This document shows positions 58,679 to 64,000 of a stretch of 64,000 nucleotides of DNA, piece after piece. The DNA is taken from the IMG/VR virus record IMGVR_UViG_3300042566_000478, positions 27,770-91,769 of that record; one strand, 5' to 3'. The position numbers and the translations under genes are program-made. This DNA comes from a virus. Below the pieces are notes generated by a model. That model ran no database searches and was not told where the DNA came from. It was given only the letters and a program-made list of their open reading frames with translations. Positions within the stretch are counted from its first letter, which is position 1. Each line of letters starts with the position of its first letter.

Positions 58679-59384
58679 ACGGGTTAGTTGCCACCGAAGC
58701 GTCTACAACAATGGTTCCTGAAGCAATTCTGTCCCAATCTCCAGCGCTGTCTTGAACAAACAGGTCAAAGGTATGGCTACCTGCAGGAATAGGGTTTTTA
58801 TCCGAAATATGCATTTCTAAGGTAGTCCCAGTCTTTGGGGCCAAGTAACCACGCCTATTAGCAGTGAGGGCAATAATTGTTTCTTCGTTGGGGGCAGTTG
58901 AGTACCAACGCAAGTCAAGAGTCTTTACATCGTTAGCGTCTACTGCCTGAAGGTATGCGTTAGAGACAACCTGAAGTGCTCCAGTACTGTCTTTCCACGT
59001 AAATGTTTTACGGAAATCCTGATTTTGGGTCATACGCAGTTCCATTGATTGCGCCTCATTTCCATCTGTTACTGTATTATTGGCTTCTACTGTGATAACT
59101 CCAGCACTAACTCTGTAGTACGTGTCATTAAACTTGGCTAAAACATCATACTCCAAGTCACCAATTGGTAGTTCAGAAGTCTCAGCCCCAGTAAGGGACA
59201 ATAGGATTTCCCCAGACCCTGTGATTTCAGCATTAAGTTTTCGTTTAGATGTCGCTGTTGATTGAATTTGTGCTTTAACAGCAGTTGGAACCATCAAACG
59301 GTGTTTGCTTTTACTTTTAATTACAAGTATGCGCTTAAGAGGAATGCCTTGAGTGGCAACATAATTTACTGTACGGGCGACCAT
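58671..59384 (-). CDS. Baseplate-upper-protein-like structural protein
   Basis: A 237-residue protein with two beta domains (about 1-110 and 120-230). The second has RKTFTWKDSTGALQVVSNAY and TTLEMHISDKNPIPAGSHTF then DLFVQDSAGDWDRIASGTIV, a pattern of BppU-type phage proteins that connect fibres to the baseplate. It has no Shine-Dalgarno and a TACAAT box six bases before the ATG, so it likely begins the fibre operon. Confidence 0.6.
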   Translation of the reverse strand: MVARTVNYVATQGIPLKRILVIKSKSKHRLMVPTAVKAQIQSTATSKRKLNAEITGSGEILLSLTGAETSELPIGDLEYDVLAKFNDTYYRVSAGVITVEANNTVTDGNEAQSMELRMTQNQDFRKTFTWKDSTGALQVVSNAYLQAVDANDVKTLDLRWYSTAPNEETIIALTANRRGYLAPKTGTTLEMHISDKNPIPAGSHTFDLFVQDSAGDWDRIASGTIVVDASVATNPYA

Positions 59385-59390
59385 TTACCT

Positions 59391-59396
59391 ATTGTA
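59391..59396 (-). promoter_or_regulatory. TACAAT box, leaderless start of the fibre operon
   Basis: TACAAT, six bases, ATG (59384). Same arrangement as at 59724 and 63510. Confidence 0.65.
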
Positions 59397-59402
59397 CCCC
59401 AA

Positions 59403-59717
59403 TTACTTTTTACCTTTACCCTTGCCACCACTCTTCTTAGGAAAGTCGTGACCAATCTCAGACATCTTTCTGCGAACAAGACTTTCCATGTTTTTTACTG
59501 CACGATGGTCTGAAGGGGTACTAGCCATGTGGACAACCCCATCACCTTTGATGCGAAGTTGGATATGACCGCTTTGAGTCTTGTGACCCATCACAGGGGT
59601 GCTTCCTTGACCTACACGGGTCAACATTTCACGAAAGGGTTTATCAGTGGTCAAACCACGGACACGTTCCTCATTAAGAGCGTGTTGGTCCCAATTAAGA
59701 TTTTCCTCTGTACCCAT
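59403..59717 (-). CDS. HicA-like small alpha/beta protein
   Basis: A 104-residue protein. The middle (KTQSGHIQLRIKGDGVVHMA then STPSDHRAVKNMESLVRRKM) resembles the HicA/YcfA dsRNA-binding-like fold, with GHxxLR, a strand and a TPSDxRAxxN helix. The His seen in active HicA toxins is placed as GH. The C-terminus is Lys/Gly-rich (KKSGGKGKGKK). It has its own TACAAT box. An RNA-binding role is inferred; a toxin function is not supported because no HicB antitoxin follows. Confidence 0.5.
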   Translation of the reverse strand: MGTEENLNWDQHALNEERVRGLTTDKPFREMLTRVGQGSTPVMGHKTQSGHIQLRIKGDGVVHMASTPSDHRAVKNMESLVRRKMSEIGHDFPKKSGGKGKGKK

Positions 59718-59723
59718 GCATAG

Positions 59724-59729
59724 ATTGTA
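59724..59729 (-). promoter_or_regulatory. TACAAT box, leaderless start of gene 59403-59717
   Basis: TACAAT, six bases, ATG (59717), with no Shine-Dalgarno sequence. Confidence 0.6.
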
Positions 59730-59975
59730 CTACTCCCTAGGCATACGGTACGGAAGAATCGCCTCCATGCGCTTGAGGGCTTCATCAAACTCTTCTGGGG
59801 TGCTGAATACACGAATTACGTGCATACAAGGGTCACCACCATCTTCCATTTCGTCTTCTTCTTCATCGGTAGTTGGAATCCCATCATGCATGTAACAGGT
59901 TGGGTACAAACACCATTTGTTGTCAATCCCCATTGCCAACCATGTGTCAAAGTCAAGTTCTTCTTTAGTTGCCAT
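59730..59975 (-). CDS. Small acidic protein, phage-conserved type
   Basis: An 81-residue protein with LDFDTWLAMGIDNKWCLYPT, a central acidic stretch (TTDEEEDEMEDGGDP) and CMHVIRVFSTPEEFDEALKR, a strand-helix end. Similar short proteins occur in actinophages. Two Cys and two His could bind metal. AAAGGAACAAAG precedes ATG 59975. Function unknown. Confidence 0.6.
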   Translation of the reverse strand: MATKEELDFDTWLAMGIDNKWCLYPTCYMHDGIPTTDEEEDEMEDGGDPCMHVIRVFSTPEEFDEALKRMEAILPYRMPRE

Positions 59976-59985
59976 CTTTGTTCCT

Positions 59986-60144
59986 TTATTTCATTACGGA
60001 TAGTGTTACTTGGTATTCACCGTATTCTGGCTGGTCAATCGCTGTAACCATGACCGAACTGAATCCTTGGTTATGTGCGAGTATAACAGCCTGTTCCTTT
60101 GCGTCAAGCATTTGAGGCGTATGAATTGTGTAGGTGATTACCAT
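59986..60144 (-). CDS. Small hypothetical protein
   Basis: A 52-residue frame (starts MVITYTIHTPQML, ends VTLSVMK) filling the gap between two small genes. It has a clear beta-alpha-beta pattern (QAVILAHNQGFSSVMVTAID). It is out of phase with any larger frame. Function unknown. Confidence 0.55.
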   Translation of the reverse strand: MVITYTIHTPQMLDAKEQAVILAHNQGFSSVMVTAIDQPEYGEYQVTLSVMK

Positions 60145-60159
60145 GTCTAAATCCTATCG

Positions 60160-60312
60160 TCAGTAATCGTATTTTGAAAACTTCTTTATCTTCTTTTTTT
60201 CCTTGCGGTCATTTGAAGATTTACGGTTTTCTTTATGAATGTGGTAATCCTCGTACAACTCTTCCTCTTCATCGGGAAATTGAGAACTTAGATTATTATT
60301 TTTTGGAATCAT
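60160..60312 (-). CDS. Small Lys-rich protein
   Basis: A 50-residue frame starting at ATG 60312 (MIPKNNNLSSQF), overlapping the previous short gene by 17 bases. A longer reading to 60378 lies inside that gene. The C-terminus is very basic (SSNDRKEKKKIKKFSKYDY). It has no good ribosome-binding site; translation would depend on the upstream gene. Confidence 0.35.
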   Translation of the reverse strand: MIPKNNNLSSQFPDEEEELYEDYHIHKENRKSSNDRKEKKKIKKFSKYDY

Positions 60313-60427
60313 CGGTTTTACGGAACAACTCGGAAAGTCTTTGTTCCACACGCTCTTCACGGGTTGTAACCAATTCACGGAAGCGTTGTTTACCGTATTC
60401 TCCTAAACCATCTTGAAAGTCTGTCAT
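60296..60427 (-). CDS. Small charged hypothetical protein
   Basis: A 43-residue frame (starts MTDFQDGLGEYGK, ends KTDDSKK), mostly one helix with RFRELVTTREERVEQRLSEL. A TATGGT box lies seven bases before the ATG. Function unknown. Confidence 0.5.
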   Translation of the reverse strand: MTDFQDGLGEYGKQRFRELVTTREERVEQRLSELFRKTDDSKK

Positions 60428-60440
60428 GTCCCCTACCATA

Positions 60441-61892
60441 TCATTTAAGTCGTGGTATCTTTATGTTTCTTTGAAGATGAAGGTCATCAGTACGTGTAAG
60501 TTGTTTTTTGGTCAAAGGTTTAGGCATTGGGTTTGCGTCATGATTAACTTGAAGTTCGTCAAACTGTTCCATTCCTGGAAGGGTGTGCTGAACACTTAAG
60601 TATTTTCCGTCAACATACTGGTGCCGTTTACCCATGTATTTCATTCCCATATCTGCGTATGGTTCCCCTGGGTGACCCAAACGCACATAGGGGTTACGCC
60701 CATGTTCAATTTTATTTGTCATAGGGTTATTGTAAGGTCGTTCTGAATCAGCCTGCCTCTGGTCATACAGGTCCATTGCTCTTTCAGTATCTTCCCTATT
60801 TACAAGCGCAGTATTTGCAACATGGTGTTTATAAAAGGCTTGCGAGTAGGTAGAGATTTCTCCTAGCCCCATTTTGTCTAATTGACCGTGCAGTGATGGG
60901 TTTTCGTGAACTAATTTCCCTAAATAAAGATGTTTAGCCGCATTTTGATATTCAGGAATATCATGAGGCAATCTAGCAAATCCTTTTTCTGATTTCATTA
61001 CTCTGTCTTTGTCTTTTTTATACAAAGTATGACCATAATCTCTTAAATGAGTTTCTGCAAGTTCAGTCATATTAGGTAATGAATCAATTGCAGACTTACC
61101 GCCAGAGGCTACGTGCAATCGTGCAGCCGCATATAAAGCCATTTCCCTTTTATCTTTCCACCTCTTGTTATCAACCCCATACCCAGATAGTTCCCCAGTT
61201 TTTCTCCATAAATCTAAGTGTCTATCTTCTCTTTGTGCTGGGTCTAATACTGCTTCGTGTCTTCTGTTATAACCCACACCCTTACGTATACCCTTGGGGT
61301 CACCTTCCCATTTCATGTTAGAGTACGGTTCAGAATATCTTTCCATGTAACCATCGGCAGTTCCTTCCATGTACGGAGATATATGCATACGGCCTTTGTT
61401 ATACATTGCACTTTCTAAACGAGTGTGTGAATGGTCCTCACCTTTACCATCTGGCGAATCTTCCCTGTGACCCCACTCATGGGCAAGGGTAGTATCCATG
61501 CTGTTATTGTTACCTGACATATGGATTTGGCGGTTCGTACTTGACCAGGTTCCACTGTACGTTTTTAATTTATTGTTTATTCTTACACCATTAAAGATAC
61601 CGTCACGTGGGTGTAGCCCAACAACGCTTGGGTCCATTTCTGCTATTGGCAAATCTGTATTTCCAGCATGATATATTAATAATGAATCTTCAGTTTTTAG
61701 TATTTTAGAAAAGTCATTAAGGCGTTTTTTCCCAGGATACGTTGGGTCTTCTGAAGTCATAGTTCCTGTTGCAGGATGAAACAACACGCCTTGAAGGTGT
61801 CCTTCTTGATAAGGATGGCGAAACTCTTGTGTCTCTCCACCATCTTCAGGGTTGAAGTAGGTGTTATTGAACTGTGAACCAAATCTAGGCAT
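60441..61892 (-). CDS. HExxH zinc metallopeptidase-like protein
   Basis: A 483-residue protein. Zinc-binding HEWGH is at 138-142 (LAHEWGHRED), with a downstream candidate ligand E176 (MEGTAD), a gluzincin-like layout. The N-terminus MPRFGSQFNNTYFNPEDG and QGVLFHPATG..DPTYPGKKR are shared with the next gene. The C-terminal about 250 residues are basic, with a VQHTLPGMEQF end region. The pair may be virion-injected, or modify host proteins; substrates are unknown. TATAAT lies five bases before ATG 61892, overlapping the previous stop. Confidence 0.75.
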   Translation of the reverse strand: MPRFGSQFNNTYFNPEDGGETQEFRHPYQEGHLQGVLFHPATGTMTSEDPTYPGKKRLNDFSKILKTEDSLLIYHAGNTDLPIAEMDPSVVGLHPRDGIFNGVRINNKLKTYSGTWSSTNRQIHMSGNNNSMDTTLAHEWGHREDSPDGKGEDHSHTRLESAMYNKGRMHISPYMEGTADGYMERYSEPYSNMKWEGDPKGIRKGVGYNRRHEAVLDPAQREDRHLDLWRKTGELSGYGVDNKRWKDKREMALYAAARLHVASGGKSAIDSLPNMTELAETHLRDYGHTLYKKDKDRVMKSEKGFARLPHDIPEYQNAAKHLYLGKLVHENPSLHGQLDKMGLGEISTYSQAFYKHHVANTALVNREDTERAMDLYDQRQADSERPYNNPMTNKIEHGRNPYVRLGHPGEPYADMGMKYMGKRHQYVDGKYLSVQHTLPGMEQFDELQVNHDANPMPKPLTKKQLTRTDDLHLQRNIKIPRLK

Positions 61893-61897
61893 GACTA

Positions 61898-61903
61898 ATT
61901 ATA
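61898..61903 (-). promoter_or_regulatory. TATAAT box, leaderless start of gene 60441-61892
   Basis: TATAAT, five bases, ATG (61892). The box overlaps the stop codon of the paralogous upstream gene. Confidence 0.6.
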
Positions 61904-63503
61904 GACCAGGTAGTTCTGGCTGTTCGTAAACTTCCCGTTGTTTACCGTCATAATACTGTTTTCCACGCATAGCGGATTTATTAGGAACCCTTGACATAAA
62001 TTCTTCATGTGCTGTTTGGGCAGTTTTACCAAAACCAAGTTCGTGTAGTACTGGGCGAACGTGTGGCATATTTTCGTACATATGCCCAAGCATTAACTTT
62101 GTTGTTGGGATTTCACCACTACGTGAATACCTAGTACTAAGAAGAGTTTCTCCCAAACCTTTACGGGTAGGCATTTCATCTCTACGCTCAGGGTGCGCTG
62201 CTAGGTGAAAACGAGTAGCAGAATAAAGGGCTCGTTCTTCAGCGTTCCATGCGTGGTAACTAGAGGTGTAGCCAGTTTCACTAATATCTTTTGCACGTAA
62301 CTGGGTGTTAGTTAAGTGTTTTTCAAATTGACCAGAATAATGATGCGCTCTGTCGGCTAGTGCGTCTGCATACCCTTCACTAACTGGGTCAAGGTCATAT
62401 ATCTGCCTACCGCTACGCTTAGTTAAATCACGTTGAGCCTTATCATGTGGTTCTAGCGTATGACCTAACTCGTGAGCAAGTGTTCGTTTGTTTGCTACAT
62501 ACTCACCTTGTACATTTTTTCTAGTCTGTGTAACTTTAGGTTCTTTTGTTGTGTCTGGTTCAAACCGTGTGTGCCATGTTTGGTAAGTGTATTCACCACC
62601 AACAAGTGGGTGTGGACCACTTTCAAGAGAAAGTTCTTCACCAACTGCGTGTTTTTTACCGCCCTCTCCTTTAGTTGGGTACACGTTTGGGTGATAGTTA
62701 TTTTCTTTTAACCAATCCATTGTCATATTTTGAGATGGGTCTTCCCCAATAACCTTACCAACATGTTCAGGAACGTCACCTGTTATAACATGGCCTTTAT
62801 CATTTTGCCAATGAACACCGTCTTCTTCAAGTATCGTGTGGATGTTGTAAGGGTGTTGTATCTTCTTCTCGTATTGGTTCCAAAAGCCTTTGTTTACAAT
62901 AGGCTTGTCAGATGGTTCATACGTTGTTTTTTCTGTTGTAACAGTTGATGAGTCTCTACCCACACCAACATATATTTCACCAAAACTTGCCCAACCTTTT
63001 CCCCAATCCGTAGGATAGGTAGGAGCATTTATACCTGTTTCATATTCACGGGTTGGTATATCTAAAGCATTTGCGGCTTTTCCAAGTGCTTCATGTTTTT
63101 TAAAAGAAATAACAGGGTCACCGTATTCAGGCAAAATATTACGGCGGTCTTGACCAGGTTTTCGGTTACGGTTGTATTCCACTCTTTCAGCATTCTTTGC
63201 TTCCCTTAATGCTTTTCTTTTTTTAAAATGCTCTAAATCACCTAAATGTAATGCTTTGTTAATAGCGCCCACCCGTTGTTCAGCAGGAACAGTTGGGTCG
63301 TTTTTTAACCCTGTGTATGAGTATGGGCTAAACAACATACCCTGTGGGTTATCAGAAGTACCAAAACCTTCAGCAATCTGTGGTTTTCGTTGTTCCATTG
63401 TAGGCAGGTCACCTTTTGTAGTAGGCAACTCTGTGGAAGACATGACCTTGTTTGATTCAGGGTCCTCCCAATATGTGTTGCTAAACTGCGGTCCTAAAGG
63501 CAT
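61899..63503 (-). CDS. HExxH zinc metallopeptidase-like protein (paralogue)
   Basis: A 534-residue protein. HELGH is at 344-348 (LAHELGHTLEPHDK) with E376 (VSEGYADAL) as the third ligand. The N-terminus MPLGPQFSNTYWEDPES and QGMLFSPYSYTG..NDPTVP match the 483-residue neighbour. An insertion of about 200 residues, with a Lys-rich stretch (about 94-120), separates the N-terminal and catalytic parts. The end is EVYEQPELPGL. Having two such genes in tandem, each with its own promoter, suggests paired functions. Confidence 0.75.
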   Translation of the reverse strand: MPLGPQFSNTYWEDPESNKVMSSTELPTTKGDLPTMEQRKPQIAEGFGTSDNPQGMLFSPYSYTGLKNDPTVPAEQRVGAINKALHLGDLEHFKKRKALREAKNAERVEYNRNRKPGQDRRNILPEYGDPVISFKKHEALGKAANALDIPTREYETGINAPTYPTDWGKGWASFGEIYVGVGRDSSTVTTEKTTYEPSDKPIVNKGFWNQYEKKIQHPYNIHTILEEDGVHWQNDKGHVITGDVPEHVGKVIGEDPSQNMTMDWLKENNYHPNVYPTKGEGGKKHAVGEELSLESGPHPLVGGEYTYQTWHTRFEPDTTKEPKVTQTRKNVQGEYVANKRTLAHELGHTLEPHDKAQRDLTKRSGRQIYDLDPVSEGYADALADRAHHYSGQFEKHLTNTQLRAKDISETGYTSSYHAWNAEERALYSATRFHLAAHPERRDEMPTRKGLGETLLSTRYSRSGEIPTTKLMLGHMYENMPHVRPVLHELGFGKTAQTAHEEFMSRVPNKSAMRGKQYYDGKQREVYEQPELPGL

Positions 63504-63509
63504 GGCTTA

Positions 63510-63515
63510 ATTATA
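63510..63515 (-). promoter_or_regulatory. TATAAT box, leaderless start of gene 61899-63503
   Basis: TATAAT, six bases, ATG (63503). No Shine-Dalgarno sequence lies between the box and the start. Confidence 0.65.
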
Positions 63516-63520
63516 AACCA

Positions 63521-63694
63521 TTATCCTCCGTTGGAATAAAAGCCTCTACCTACAAGATTTACTGCTGGAGAGAAATAAACAGGGCGCAACTTCTCATTAC
63601 AGTCTGGACACAGGATTGTTTTCTGCTCATCGTAGATACTGCGAGTTTCCTCGTGACGATGGTCGTTTGGGCATTTATAAGCATATGTTGGCAT
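63521..63694 (-). CDS. FmdB-like zinc ribbon protein
   Basis: A 57-residue protein starting MPTYAYKCPNDHRHE, the FmdB signature, with a second CPDC at about 29-32. FmdB-type small zinc ribbons are common in actinobacteria and phages; they may regulate or assist other proteins. It is divergent from the plus-strand gene at 63717, with 22 bases between. Function unknown. Confidence 0.7.
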   Translation of the reverse strand: MPTYAYKCPNDHRHEETRSIYDEQKTILCPDCNEKLRPVYFSPAVNLVGRGFYSNGG

Positions 63695-63702
63695 GGAGAC
63701 AC

Positions 63703-63710
63703 TATACTAT
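63703..63710 (+). promoter_or_regulatory. -10 box of the plus-strand gene at the right edge
   Basis: TATACT (63703-63708) overlaps TACTAT (63705-63710). The second is six bases before ATG 63717, the same leaderless geometry as the minus-strand boxes. Confidence 0.55.
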
Positions 63711-63716
63711 CGCCGT

Positions 63717-64000
63717 ATGGCAACGCACATTACCGACATTCCTAAACCGTTTTACTGTAATGTCCAAAATGAGTTTTTGTACAACTTTGAAAAAGGGTTT
63801 GGTGAATACACTGCTTGTTTAGTCTATGGGCTATCTGCAATTCCTAATAGGGCATGGGGTGTATCTCTACTTTTAGAGAATGGTGCATTAGTACAACATG
63901 TACCACTTCACGCTTTAACTTTCCATACACCTGCTGTACACCACCATCCTTTAGACCATTTGCAGGTATGGAGTTGCTATGGGCAAGATTTCACTACCCA
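63717..64000 (+). CDS. Partial hypothetical protein running off the right edge
   Basis: An open frame from ATG 63717 to the end of the window (94 codons, no stop). It starts MATHITDIPKPFYCNVQNEF and contains GLSAIPNRAWGVSLLLENGA, several His residues (TFHTPAVHHHPLDHL) and a VWSCYGQD segment. The His cluster could bind metal. It is divergent from the FmdB-like gene, with a leaderless promoter. No family is recognised. Confidence 0.65.
   Translation, partial: MATHITDIPKPFYCNVQNEFLYNFEKGFGEYTACLVYGLSAIPNRAWGVSLLLENGALVQHVPLHALTFHTPAVHHHPLDHLQVWSCYGQDFTT

Noticed and set aside
59403-59975. HicAB toxin-antitoxin system
   Set aside because: The first protein has a HicA-like pattern, but the neighbour lacks HicB features and the genes have separate promoters or ribosome-binding sites.
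1-64000. Temperate lifestyle genes (integrase, CI-type repressor, attachment site) and tRNA genes
   Set aside because: None seen by eye in either strand; the MerR-like protein alone does not imply lysogeny. A tRNA scan and the rest of the genome are needed to exclude them.

Overview
This window is part of the genome of a tailed double-stranded DNA phage with a contractile tail (a myovirus). It carries a sheath, a gp19-type tube, a baseplate J/gp25/gpD/LysM set, a terminase, a portal and a capsid protein. I see no integrase, CI-type repressor, rRNA or tRNA. The DNA is about 40-45% G+C by eye and almost wholly coding, with frequent 4-bp ATGA stop/start overlaps. No gap exceeds 300 bases; the largest is about 145 bases (10058-10202). 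The host is not proven. TATAAT boxes placed 5-6 bases before start codons (leaderless mRNA), a Ser/Thr-rich surface protein of a kind common in Actinobacteria, and an HslV-like enzyme all fit an uncultured aquatic actinobacterial host.

Nearly everything lies on the minus strand, so transcription runs from high to low coordinates. From the right edge: a plus-strand gene leaves the window at 64000, facing away from an FmdB-like zinc ribbon gene. Next come two HExxH metallopeptidase-like proteins (60.4-63.5 kb), a run of small genes, then the tail fibre genes (58.7-51.8 kb), including a 1478-residue modular fibre. An accessory island follows (51-45 kb): FN3 and Cys-rich tip proteins, two 2-oxoglutarate oxygenases, a methyltransferase-like protein, and more fibre-tip genes that share a module with the large fibre. 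Then come a secreted Ser/Thr-rich protein (45.2-43.6 kb) and a glycosyltransferase / PhyH dioxygenase / methyltransferase operon (43.3-40.9 kb).

From 40.9 to 38 kb are small genes, two of them ending in sliding-clamp-binding-like tails, and the large terminase. A lysis cassette follows (35.8-34.5 kb: membrane protein, lipoprotein, holin candidate, M15 endolysin). Next are a metallophosphoesterase, an HslV/proteasome-like Ntn hydrolase, portal, scaffold and major capsid protein, with a strong hairpin after the capsid gene. Neck genes, sheath, tube, a tail-assembly chaperone with a probable programmed +1 frameshift, a tape measure carrying two cell-wall hydrolase domains, and the baseplate genes run down to 11 kb.

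The left 10 kb is a nearly complete replication module: winged-helix initiator, DnaC-like loader, DnaB-like helicase, primase, SNF2-type helicase, zinc-containing SSB and a family A DNA polymerase. Four tandem dyad repeats beside an AT-rich stretch sit inside the initiator gene (9661-9752), the arrangement of the lambda O-gene origin. This is my best candidate for the replication origin.
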